NCBI GenBank assembly: GCA_046074525.1
Contig: JBJTOK010000043.1
Span: forward strand, 1 to 64,000
Origin: JAHEZL01 sp046074525
GTDB taxonomy: Bacteria > Bacteroidota > Bacteroidia > Flavobacteriales_C > GCA-002722245
Reading direction: 5' to 3'
DNA length: 64,000 nucleotides
Each line of letters begins with the position of its first letter. Positions within the stretch are counted from its first letter, which is position 1. Under the pieces are notes generated by a model. That model saw only the letters and a program-made list of their open reading frames with translations, was not told the DNA's origin and did no database searches. This document shows positions 25,752 through 34,000 of the stretch, one piece after another. The translations under genes were made by a program, and so were the position numbers.

Positions 25752-28058
25752 TTAATTTAACCTGAGTAACTCTTTTTTCAGCGATTCGATGTTTTTTGCT
25801 TTGTCGGTTATGTCCTTGACGATGAGAGGACCAACATCCGGAGTTTCGTTTTTGAGTAGATCAATAATGGTTTTATAATGGTGGCCATTGATATCAGTGA
25901 AATAAATGATGTTGATTTTTTTCGGCACAAGAGATAACAGTGACGGTGTTTCATGATACAACAAACCATTGATTCCTGGTAGGATGGAATACATTATTTC
26001 GGGAGATACCTTTTGTCCATTGGGCAATTTAAAATCAGGATTTTTTATTTTCTGTTTGTCTGTTAATTCAAATAATACGTCAAAATTGTATATTCCGAAG
26101 CCCACATATATTTCCGATAAATCATTGGCTCCGCCACAAGGTTTGTTGTATTGCCATTTGTATGAACAGCCACAAATACATTGCTGAAATTTCGCTTTAT
26201 TTGCTTTTATTTCATTGAATAAAGCTTCCATTTCAGGAAGGTGACTGTTAAAATGATCCCGCCATGTCAAATGATCTGTGGAGTAAGGATAGTCTCCGCA
26301 CTTACTTACGCATGGGCTGCCATTACAGCTACGTGAAGCAAATATGCCATCAAGGAAGTACCTCATGTAAAAGTAATCACTGATGCTTTGCTCTTTGATA
26401 TACATTCTCAACCTGCTATTCAAATCTTTGATTCTCTCATCTCTTGCCTTTTGGTATTTTAGAAAAGCTCCTCGTAAAAGACCCAGCTTCGTTTTTGTGA
26501 AAATTTCAAATTTATAAAAGGTGTTTTTTGTTTTTAATTCGAGGTAATAATTCTGTCCGGAATTACTTATTTTAAAATCCGAAACAGAAGAATTTACAAT
26601 CTCCAGGGCCTTACTTCTATCATTGAAATATTTAAAGGTCCATTGCACATCCTTCAAAAACTCGTATTCAGGATTTTTAGGAAATTCTGTGATTTGAAAA
26701 CGGAACTGTTTATGTAAAAACCTTTTTTTCCATTTTATGCGCACTGTATAGGAGGGTGTCGAATCTGATTTAGGGTCTATACCGTCAAAATCAAAAGAGC
26801 AGTATCTTTCATAGAAAGTTTTAGGTATAGCAAATGTATTCGGTTTGTATTCGGGAACGGGGATTCCTGTTTTTGAAAATGCCAATCCTGCTTCCACAAA
26901 AAGATCAAGATGATCACAGGCACGCCATTGAATAGATTGACTTATGAGGTCTGCATAATCTACATACAAGTCATCTTTATTACGCCGCAAACTGCCTGTG
27001 TCGGGAATCAGCAGGAATTCATCTTTGCGCCTGATGCTGCCTGTGTCAATTTTCAGTTCAGCAGTTTCAATTGTTGTGTTTAACTCTTGAGGGGTGTTGC
27101 TGTCTGTTCCAGAGGAAGCTATAGTTTGGGTAAGAATTCCAGATGAAGTTTCAGTTGATTTCTCAGTAGCAGAATTATTTTCTTTTTTAATTTCTGCCGC
27201 AGGTAGATCTAGTTCCTTGTTCACAAGCTCAGGTTTTTCCTCTATCTGCTCCACTTTTCCCTTTACTTTCTTTACTTCCTCCCATTTTTTGCGCGGCATC
27301 TTAAATTCATAAAATTTCAAACCACCAGCAGTATCTATTTTATCACAGTTCAAAATCAGGTACGAATGATCTTTTAGCTTTACCTCTACGGTATCCTTGT
27401 AGGCCGCTATTTTCATCATCTGCTCAGAGTGAAAAGCAAATGTTTTTTCTTTTTCATTGTAACTCATCGGAATACTGCCAGCTAAAAAATCCACCGGGTC
27501 ATTGTACTCCGTGATTTCAAATCGTACAGTATCGTCGAGTTCCATTCCATTAAGAAGCAAGCTATTCGGTAACACCGTAATTTTACATCCATTGGCAGTG
27601 GTAAGTACATTTTTTTTCTGACTGTGTAGAACAAATTCCTGTACCGGCACCTGTAGTTGCACTTTTTCCTTATGCAGAACTATTTTAATATTTACCCTTC
27701 TGTTTTTGGCTTTTCCTGCTTCCGACTGATTGAGCGCTACCGGATCACTGTAGCTTTTGCTTTCAACAAGGTAATCCGCCTTTACCTGTTTGCTTTGTAA
27801 ATAGGTTCTTACTACATTAGCCCGCTGCTGCGATAAGTTTTTATTGAACGAAAAATTCCCAATAGAATCGGTATGACCCGTAATCACTACCTGAAGTTTT
27901 TCTTCAGCGTCCTTCAATTCCCTGCTCAGTGAATCCAGCTGTTTTTTCTGATTATTGGAAAGATTGAATTGGGCGGATTCATAGTGCAAGGTAAGTTCCT
28001 GTGCGTACCCATCAATACAAATTACCAAAAGAATTAATAATAGAACTTTGTTTCTCAT
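25752..28058 (-). CDS. Secreted protein with N-terminal OmpA-like domain
   Basis: A 768-aa protein. Signal peptide (1-19, ending DGYAQ) is followed directly by an OmpA/MotB peptidoglycan-binding domain (about 21-130; VITGHTDSIGN, LSQQRANVVRTYL, NRRVNIKI). The remaining 640 residues are unassigned: a beta-rich region, a Lys/Glu/Thr linker, a duplicated DTGSIRRKDEFL / DTGSLRRNKDDL motif (about 341-362), and a Cys-rich part (CNGSPCVSKCGDY and CICGCSYKW). OmpA domains are normally C-terminal, so this order is unusual. It probably links peptidoglycan to an unknown periplasmic or surface module. It is convergent with metX. Confidence 0.75.
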   Translation of the reverse strand: MRNKVLLLILLVICIDGYAQELTLHYESAQFNLSNNQKKQLDSLSRELKDAEEKLQVVITGHTDSIGNFSFNKNLSQQRANVVRTYLQSKQVKADYLVESKSYSDPVALNQSEAGKAKNRRVNIKIVLHKEKVQLQVPVQEFVLHSQKKNVLTTANGCKITVLPNSLLLNGMELDDTVRFEITEYNDPVDFLAGSIPMSYNEKEKTFAFHSEQMMKIAAYKDTVEVKLKDHSYLILNCDKIDTAGGLKFYEFKMPRKKWEEVKKVKGKVEQIEEKPELVNKELDLPAAEIKKENNSATEKSTETSSGILTQTIASSGTDSNTPQELNTTIETAELKIDTGSIRRKDEFLLIPDTGSLRRNKDDLYVDYADLISQSIQWRACDHLDLFVEAGLAFSKTGIPVPEYKPNTFAIPKTFYERYCSFDFDGIDPKSDSTPSYTVRIKWKKRFLHKQFRFQITEFPKNPEYEFLKDVQWTFKYFNDRSKALEIVNSSVSDFKISNSGQNYYLELKTKNTFYKFEIFTKTKLGLLRGAFLKYQKARDERIKDLNSRLRMYIKEQSISDYFYMRYFLDGIFASRSCNGSPCVSKCGDYPYSTDHLTWRDHFNSHLPEMEALFNEIKANKAKFQQCICGCSYKWQYNKPCGGANDLSEIYVGFGIYNFDVLFELTDKQKIKNPDFKLPNGQKVSPEIMYSILPGINGLLYHETPSLLSLVPKKINIIYFTDINGHHYKTIIDLLKNETPDVGPLIVKDITDKAKNIESLKKELLRLN

Positions 28059-28340
28059 TTGTCTAGTTTGACAGCGATGAAGTTAACAAACATTTTTTCA
28101 TTCTCTATGTGAGAAACAGGTTCTGCTAAGTTAGAAACGGGACAAAAAAGCCCCCAGAATCTTCTGGAAGCCCTTGTTTTATTGATGTGGAAAAAGCCCA
28201 CAACATGTCGAACAGACTTGAGGCTATTGTTGATGAAATAAGAAAATGGGGACAGGGAGGTTTTAGATATAGGCTTTTGGCTCATTCTTATAAATAACAT
28301 GCAAAATGATTGCGATGAAAGTTCGACTTTCGGCTTGGGT
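28059..28340. other. Intergenic, no supported gene
   Basis: Between the OmpA-type gene's start and the tRNA terminator I see only a weak hairpin (CCAGA/TCTGG near 28154-28168) and AT-rich sequence. A minus-strand frame of about 81 codons crosses it but has a composition unlike a protein. Confidence 0.4.
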
Positions 28341-28374
28341 CAAAAAATAAAACCCTTGGTGGACAAGGGTTTTA
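28341..28374 (-). terminator. Terminator of tRNA-Arg
   Basis: On the minus strand AAAACCCTTG and CAAGGGTTTT form a 10-bp stem with a 5-nt loop, followed by ATTTTTTG. It begins about five bases after the tRNA CCA end. Confidence 0.8.
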
Positions 28375-28378
28375 AAAT

Positions 28379-28454
28379 TGGTGGCCCCACCCAGAATCGA
28401 ACTGGGATCCACAACTTAGGAGGTTGTTGTTCTATCCAATTGAACTATGGGTCC
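28379..28454 (-). tRNA. tRNA-Arg (anticodon CCT)
   Basis: A 76-nt cloverleaf with encoded CCA. D stem GTTC/GAAC, anticodon stem ACAAC/GTTGT with loop CTCCTAA (anticodon CCT, reading AGG), and T stem CCCAG/CTGGG with loop TTCGATT. The acceptor stem GGACCCA/TGGGGCC pairs except at position 3-70, which is A-G. The 16 bases of its 3' end recur at 22047-22062. Confidence 0.93.
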
Positions 28455-28579
28455 TTGCTGCTAAATTAGTGATTCTTCCTTCTGTATCCTGTCCATTTGT
28501 AAATTATTTGCGTGTGAAGACTGGTTTGTCCTTTAGCCAAGGATAAAGAAAATAGGATATTTCGTACCTTCGGCACACT

Positions 28580-29344
28580 ATGATAAATGTAATCAAAGTC
28601 GGCGGCGGAATTATTGAAGACCAAAGCTCCTTAACACAATTCCTTGCGTCATTCGCGCAAATCAAAGGAAAGAAAGTCTTGATCCATGGCGGTGGGCGAC
28701 TCGCTACCACACTAGGCAAAAAACTTGGCATCGAAAGCAAAATGATTGAAGGTCGACGTGTAACCGACGACGCTACTTTGGAAGTGGTGACGATGGTGTA
28801 CGGCGGACTCGCAAACAAAAATATTGTTGCCGGTTTACAGGCTTTGAAAGTGAATGCTATCGGACTCACCGGCGCAGATGGCAACCTCATTCAGGCGCAC
28901 AAACGTACCGGTTGGGAACATGATTTCGGTTGGGTAGGTGATGTAGATGCCGTAAATGGCGATTTGCTGCTTTCCTTGATGAATCAGGGATTGGTGCCTG
29001 TTGTAGCGCCGCTGTCGCACGACGGACAAGGGCATATTTTAAATACCAATGCCGATACCATCGCTTCGGAAGTCGCCAAAGCCTTAGCAAAACTGGAAGA
29101 CACGCAACTTATTCTCGGTTTCGAATTGGATGGCGTAATGAAAAATCCGAAAGATGCTTCAACATTAATCAGCAAAATCACCAAACAGGATTTTGAAAAT
29201 TATAAAGCCGATGGAACAATCACCGATGGTATGATTCCTAAGCTGGACAATGCTTTTAAAGCCATTTCATCAGGCGTGAAAGCAGTGAAAATATGCAATG
29301 CATTGAAAGTAGGAGAAGAAAAATCAGGCACTTTGATACAGTAA
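28580..29344 (+). CDS. argB: Acetylglutamate kinase (ArgB family)
   Basis: A 254-aa amino-acid kinase phosphorylating the gamma-carboxyl of N-acetylglutamate (or N-succinylglutamate in some Bacteroidota) in arginine synthesis. Motifs: IKVGGGIIED at the N terminus, HGGGRLATTLGKKLG, EGRRVTDDATLEVV, GLTGADGNLI, LNTNADTIASEVAKAL and DGMIPKLDNAF. Length fits the short arginine-insensitive class. Other arg genes are absent here except an ArgE-like gene at 50174. The aminotransferase gene starts one base after its stop, so the three genes 28580-31284 are probably one operon. Confidence 0.94.
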   Translation: MINVIKVGGGIIEDQSSLTQFLASFAQIKGKKVLIHGGGRLATTLGKKLGIESKMIEGRRVTDDATLEVVTMVYGGLANKNIVAGLQALKVNAIGLTGADGNLIQAHKRTGWEHDFGWVGDVDAVNGDLLLSLMNQGLVPVVAPLSHDGQGHILNTNADTIASEVAKALAKLEDTQLILGFELDGVMKNPKDASTLISKITKQDFENYKADGTITDGMIPKLDNAFKAISSGVKAVKICNALKVGEEKSGTLIQ

Positions 29345-29345
29345 T

Positions 29346-30500
29346 ATGAACTTCGGACATCCTCTTCAATCCAAGCAACCGAACGTAGGCACCACGATTT
29401 TCGCGGTGATGACCGGACTCGCCAATCAGCACGGCGCCGTTAATCTCGCGCAGGGTTTTCCCAATGTGGAAGTGGATCCCAAGCTGATTGCCCTGGTGGA
29501 CCAGCATTCCCGTGAAGGGAAAAATCAATATGCGCCAATGCCCGGACTCCCGCTGCTCAAAGAAAAAATTGCAGCAAAAGTGGAAGAATTATACGGCGCA
29601 AAATATCATCCTATCAATGAAATTGTAATTACAGCCGGCGCAACGCAGGCGATTTACGCAACGCTTTCTGCCATTGTATTTCCCGGCGATGAAGTGATAG
29701 TCATTGAGCCTGCCTACGATTGCTACGAACCGGGGATCAAGCTCAATGGCGGCGTTCCTGTGCGTACACAGCTGACGAAAGAAATGAAAGTCGACTGGAA
29801 AGAAGTACAGTCTAAAATTTCCCCGAAAACCCGCGCCATCATGATCAACACGCCGCACAATCCCACCGGGAGTATTTTGCGGAAAGAAGATATGCTGGCG
29901 CTCGAAAAAATAGTGAAGGACACCAACATCATTATCATCAGTGACGAAGTGTACGAACACATTGTTTTTGATGGTGAGAGGCACGAAAGTGTTTGTCGCT
30001 ATCCCGCGCTGGCAGAGCGCAGCATCGTAATGGCTTCCTTCGGGAAAACCTATCACGTTACCGGCTGGCGCCTCGGCTATTGTATTGCGCCGGAAAATAT
30101 CATGAAGGAAATCGTGAAATGCCATCAATTCCAAACCTATTGCATCCACACACCGGTGCAATATGCCGTTGCAGATTATATCGATCAAAAAGACAAATAC
30201 CTTGAATTGAATGCATTCTTCCAGCAAAAAAGAGATTACTTTTTATCGCTCGTAAAGCAAACCAAATTCAAGCCGTTGGCCTGTGAAGGCACGTATTTCC
30301 AGCTGTTGAGCTATGCGCATCTATCCGATGAAAATGATCGCGAATATGCCAACCGACTCACCATTGATTATAAAATTGCTTCCATACCGATTTCTGTTTT
30401 TTACCATAATTTCAGAGACGATAAAATCCTCCGTTTCTGTTTTGCAAAAACCGATGAAACACTGGAAAAAGGCGTGGAAGGCTTAATAAAAGTAAAGTGA
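29346..30500 (+). CDS. Methionine/glutamine aminotransferase (YbdL/KAT type)
   Basis: A 384-aa class I/II PLP aminotransferase. Visible: NLAQGFPNVEVDP, the PLP-contacting AGATQAIYATLSA, NTPHNPTGSIL, ISDEVYEHIVFDG, and the Schiff-base lysine in SFGKTYHVTGWRLGY (K234). The family converts 4-methylthio-2-oxobutanoate to methionine with glutamine as donor. The next gene encodes an omega-amidase that would hydrolyse the 2-oxoglutaramate by-product, which supports this specificity. Cytoplasmic. Confidence 0.9.
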   Translation: MNFGHPLQSKQPNVGTTIFAVMTGLANQHGAVNLAQGFPNVEVDPKLIALVDQHSREGKNQYAPMPGLPLLKEKIAAKVEELYGAKYHPINEIVITAGATQAIYATLSAIVFPGDEVIVIEPAYDCYEPGIKLNGGVPVRTQLTKEMKVDWKEVQSKISPKTRAIMINTPHNPTGSILRKEDMLALEKIVKDTNIIIISDEVYEHIVFDGERHESVCRYPALAERSIVMASFGKTYHVTGWRLGYCIAPENIMKEIVKCHQFQTYCIHTPVQYAVADYIDQKDKYLELNAFFQQKRDYFLSLVKQTKFKPLACEGTYFQLLSYAHLSDENDREYANRLTIDYKIASIPISVFYHNFRDDKILRFCFAKTDETLEKGVEGLIKVK

Positions 30501-30501
30501 T

Positions 30502-31284
30502 ATGAAAAAAGAACTCAATATAGCGCTGGTGCAAAGCAATCTGGCCTGGGAAAATCCGGAAGGGAATTTTGCCATTTTCAATGCACATCTGGAAAAAATC
30601 AACAATGCCGACCTTATCGTATTGCCCGAAATGTTTTCTACCGGATTTTCCATGGAGCCGCAGCGCCTGGCCGAAAGCATGCAGGATAAAACCATGCAGT
30701 GGCTCACGCAAAAAGCAAAAGAAAAAAACTGTGTGATCACCGGCAGCTTCATCGCCGAGGAAAAAGGGAAATACTACAACCGACTCATCTGGATGCGTGC
30801 CGACGGCTCTTTTGAAAGCTACGACAAGCGCCATCTTTTCCGTATGGCCGGTGAAAACAATCAATACAGCGAAGGCAAAAAACGACTCATCGTTGAACTG
30901 AAAGGCTGGAAAATCTGTCCGTTAATTTGCTACGATTTGCGCTTTCCGGTATGGAGCCGCAATGTGAAACAGGAATACGATATTTTGCTGTACATCGCCA
31001 ACTGGCCTGCAGTGCGCAGTCATCCATGGAAATCCTTGCTCTTGGCCCGCGCCATTGAAAATCAATGCTATGTTTTGGGCTTGAATCGCGTTGGCACCGA
31101 TGGTAAAAACCTCGATTATTCAGGCGACAGCTCAATCATTGATCCCCTTGGAAAATATGTGGCAGAAGCTGTTCCGGGGAAAGAGGAGATTGTTACTGTT
31201 ACCTTGAATGATGAGCTATTGGAACAATGCAGGAAAGTTTTTCCGGTGTATATGGATGGGGATACATTTCAATTGGATGTATAA
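30502..31284 (+). CDS. Omega-amidase (nitrilase superfamily, YafV/NIT2 type)
   Basis: A 260-aa C-N hydrolase with catalytic triad Glu43 (VLPEMFSTGFS), Lys109 (YDKRHLFRMAGE) and Cys143 (ICYDLRFPVW). It is expected to deaminate 2-oxoglutaramate or 2-oxosuccinamate. The start lies one base after the stop of the aminotransferase gene; this pairing is the classic glutamine transaminase/omega-amidase module of methionine salvage. The C terminus ends YMDGDTFQLDV. Confidence 0.9.
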   Translation: MKKELNIALVQSNLAWENPEGNFAIFNAHLEKINNADLIVLPEMFSTGFSMEPQRLAESMQDKTMQWLTQKAKEKNCVITGSFIAEEKGKYYNRLIWMRADGSFESYDKRHLFRMAGENNQYSEGKKRLIVELKGWKICPLICYDLRFPVWSRNVKQEYDILLYIANWPAVRSHPWKSLLLARAIENQCYVLGLNRVGTDGKNLDYSGDSSIIDPLGKYVAEAVPGKEEIVTVTLNDELLEQCRKVFPVYMDGDTFQLDV

Positions 31285-31601
31285 GAATCTATCTCCCTGC
31301 TCGCGCACTTTCCAACACACCCCTCTCCTCCGAGAGGGAAACCCATACGTGAAAATTATTTGAACAAAAGGGATTGCTTCGTTTTTTGAGTACAAAAAAT
31401 CTCGCAATGACGAGCTCGAGTGTACTTCAGGGAATGGGGGCTACTAACTTCGTGCGGGGGCACGAGCCAGGAGGCGGGCGGAAGCATCTACTGGCTATTG
31501 ATTTTTTGTTACTTTTTCATTGAGAAAAAGTAAGAGAATAGAAGCTGAAAGCTTCAAGAAAAGATTCCGCCAAGTTATGCTTCGCTACACTTAGCGGAGC
31601 A
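31285..31601. repeat. Mosaic of dispersed repeats, no gene
   Basis: Contains a third copy of family A (31289-31349; CTCTCCTCCGAGAGGGAAAC), a family D element (31370-31413; GATTGCTTCG and CTCGCAATGACGA around GTACAAAAAA), a 10-bp hairpin TTACTTTTTC/GAAAAAGTAA (31509-31533), and an imperfect hairpin CCGCCAAGT/ACTTAGCGG (about 31570-31600). This is a typical Bacteroidota intergenic repeat cluster between convergent transcription units. Confidence 0.65.
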
Positions 31602-33194
31602 TTACTCTGGTAATATTGTCCAATCCACTTCCATCTCCCAATTCGCCCTCACGGTCAACGATTTCTCATAAATGACAATCTTCTCCGGCTGCTGGTTCAG
31701 GTAATAATTACCGCTCTCCCAGCGGCCATTCCCATTGATATCAAAAATGAGTTTCATCTTGTATTCCCCCGGCGGGAAATTAGTGTAGCTGAATAATTTT
31801 TTAGGCGAGGTAAAACGCTCTTCCTTCACTATTTCATTTTGTGCAGAAAAGATTTGCAGTACAAAAGGAAGGGAGGGCGCGTCCTTGATTTCCAAAGCCA
31901 GTGCTAAAATCCCAAAAGCACTTTCATCCGACAAGGTGAAAATACTACTCAAGGTATCTTTATTACTGCGACCATAAATGTCGGTCACACCGCCCGGCAG
32001 GAATTTTATCTTGCAAGCCTTTGCAGGCGCTGCATTGGTTTTCAGGGCAACTTTTCGGATACCACTGATATTACAGGAAAAGGTAGGTTTCAGCGAATCC
32101 TGACTCAAGTCAATCAACGAAGTATTCAGCGATTGCAAAGGGAAGGAAAAAGTGAAGTAAACAGAATCACCAGGCAAAACGCCATTCGGCTTAGGATCCT
32201 TGTATAAGCGTAGCGGAAGCGATTTGATGCTTCCTGCTTCTCTAGGGAAGAAAGTTTTTGCTTCATCATAACCAGCAGCGCTGGCCTTTACCTCAATAGA
32301 ATCCTGCTCTCCGGGTTTCAACCACAACAGCATACTGTCCCCCTCCTGATAACGCTCCACAGCGTATACCTTACTTTTGTCGAAATCCACTTTTGCACTT
32401 TGGTTTTTCTTGTTGAAAGAAAGCACGAGCTGCTTCTCATTCACCAGCTTTTTGGTGGAGAGATACTGGCGCTTGTAATCCTGCACAAAAGAAGCCATGT
32501 CGAGGTGACTCAAACTGTCGTAAATCCTGATTGGATCACCATTAAAAGCAATTTTCTCATTTGGCTGATCGAAAAGATAATTGCTGTTGATGTCCTTAAG
32601 GGCAAAAGCGCGGTATTCCCCTTCGTGGATATTCTTGATGGTGTAGTTCCCCTGTTTATCGGTTTTACCAAAATAAGATGGCAGCGACTTCGCCACTATA
32701 GAGTCATTCTGTCCGGCCGGATAAAGGAGCACCATCATACCTTCTTCCGCCTGTCCGTCGAAAGCGTTTTCAATTTTTCCAGATAGCTGAAGGAAATCGA
32801 GCCGGCTGCCGGTAGCAAACACCAAAGTGCTGTTGTCCCAGGGATTTCTTTCGGTATAATCAACAATGCCGTCACCAAAAAAGAAGGAGTAAGTGGTATT
32901 CGCCCTAAAGAGCGTGTCGAAAGTCAGTATCACTTTCTTCCCTTTTACACTCACCTTCGGGAAAGCTCCAACCGGCGGGGAAATAATCAATTTTTGCTGA
33001 ATGCTGTTGAGCTGCACATATTCATTAAAAGTGAGCTCTATTTTGGATTGGTTGAAATTGAGCGCCCCATTTTCAGGGAAACTCTTTACAAGCTTAGGTG
33101 GAAGAATATCCTTCTCGCCACCACTCAGGGTACCCACCTGGGCGCAGCCCAGCAGCAGGAGAATTAAGAAAATAGGGATCAATGCTTTCACCAA
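31602..33194 (-). CDS. Ig-like (SbsA-type) domain lipoprotein
   Basis: A 530-aa lipoprotein with lipobox LLGC. Near the N terminus an SbsA_Ig/big-like domain is seen (PPKLVKSFPENGALNFNQSK, FNEYVQLNSI, about 30-130). A prealbumin/carboxypeptidase-regulatory-like segment follows (NYTIKNIHEGEYRAFALKDI, about 190-215), then further beta-rich regions; a second such motif lies near the C terminus (FPPGEYKMKLIFDINGNGRW). Probably an outer-membrane-attached surface or periplasmic protein. The gene follows comF on the same strand with a 30-bp gap. Confidence 0.82.
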   Translation of the reverse strand: MVKALIPIFLILLLLGCAQVGTLSGGEKDILPPKLVKSFPENGALNFNQSKIELTFNEYVQLNSIQQKLIISPPVGAFPKVSVKGKKVILTFDTLFRANTTYSFFFGDGIVDYTERNPWDNSTLVFATGSRLDFLQLSGKIENAFDGQAEEGMMVLLYPAGQNDSIVAKSLPSYFGKTDKQGNYTIKNIHEGEYRAFALKDINSNYLFDQPNEKIAFNGDPIRIYDSLSHLDMASFVQDYKRQYLSTKKLVNEKQLVLSFNKKNQSAKVDFDKSKVYAVERYQEGDSMLLWLKPGEQDSIEVKASAAGYDEAKTFFPREAGSIKSLPLRLYKDPKPNGVLPGDSVYFTFSFPLQSLNTSLIDLSQDSLKPTFSCNISGIRKVALKTNAAPAKACKIKFLPGGVTDIYGRSNKDTLSSIFTLSDESAFGILALALEIKDAPSLPFVLQIFSAQNEIVKEERFTSPKKLFSYTNFPPGEYKMKLIFDINGNGRWESGNYYLNQQPEKIVIYEKSLTVRANWEMEVDWTILPE

Positions 33195-33224
33195 ACAAAC
33201 ATACGAAATGAGCGGGAGTTTTTA

Positions 33225-33914
33225 TCATAAAGGCGCGAAACCGAGGGAGGCTACCGACACCTTGATGTTTTGCCTTTGCAGCAGCACGCGTGCGCAACTT
33301 TCAATAGTCGCCCCGGTAGTGATCACATCGTCAACCAATAATATATGTCTGAAATCCTTATTGCTCCTTTCATTCAGCTCAAAGCACTCGTGCATGTTTT
33401 GCCAGCGGGTGAATTTATTGTGTTGGGTCTGACTCGCCTTTTGTTTCACCCTCAGCAGATAATGAGGCAGCAGCGGCTTTTGCAGCTCGAGGGCAATGCC
33501 CCGTGCGATTTTTTCACTCTGATTGTATCCTCTTTTTCGCTTCCGGCCTTTACCAAGGGGCACGGGAACCACTGCGTCCACATCATGAAAAGCTTCACAG
33601 CGCCGTAGTTCCCGACCCAAGATCTGCCCGAAATGGAGTCCCACACCTGTACGGTTTTTATACTTGAGCTGATGGATGAGCGACTGGCTGACACCTCCTT
33701 TAATAAAATAGAAGAGGGAAACTGCTTTTTGAACCGGCACTTTCCCATAAAAAATGCGGTCGATGGCCCCATCGACTTTCCTGTCATTGTCCATGAAATG
33801 CACCTGATGAAAACAGGTAGTACAAACAAAGTGTTCTCCTGCCAGTAATGACTTTGAGCAATGGACACAGTGATCGGGGAAAACGAGTGATAACAAATGA
33901 TTGAGCATAAACAT
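33225..33914 (-). CDS. comF: ComF family phosphoribosyltransferase-like protein
   Basis: A 229-aa protein with an N-terminal zinc-ribbon (PDHCVHCSKSLLAGE...CTTC) and a C-terminal type I phosphoribosyltransferase fold carrying the PRPP loop ILLVDDVITTGATIES. RGYNQSEKIARGIALELQ is the ComF signature. In naturally competent bacteria ComF acts in uptake of single-stranded DNA; in others its role is unclear. The start is either 33914 or the second Met six bases on. It is divergent from the coiled-coil gene at 34001. Confidence 0.9.
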   Translation of the reverse strand: MFMLNHLLSLVFPDHCVHCSKSLLAGEHFVCTTCFHQVHFMDNDRKVDGAIDRIFYGKVPVQKAVSLFYFIKGGVSQSLIHQLKYKNRTGVGLHFGQILGRELRRCEAFHDVDAVVPVPLGKGRKRKRGYNQSEKIARGIALELQKPLLPHYLLRVKQKASQTQHNKFTRWQNMHECFELNERSNKDFRHILLVDDVITTGATIESCARVLLQRQNIKVSVASLGFAPL

Positions 33915-33961
33915 CCGGAACTAGGCTAAAAATAATTGTAACCAAGAAGATCAAAAATAAG

Positions 33962-33969
33962 TATATTTG
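33962..33969 (+). promoter_or_regulatory. -7 box (TATATTTG) of the coiled-coil protein gene
   Basis: An exact TAnnTTTG match 31 bases before the ATG at 34001. A TTG at 33936-33938 is the nearest candidate -33 element but is spaced four bases too far, so only the -7 element is claimed. Confidence 0.4.
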
Positions 33970-34000
33970 TCGAAGAGAGGCTTTAACAAGTATCATTTTT

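Noticed and set aside
28055..28300. 81-codon minus-strand frame upstream of the OmpA-type gene
   Set aside because: Overlaps the real start region and has a random composition with no signal or family motif.
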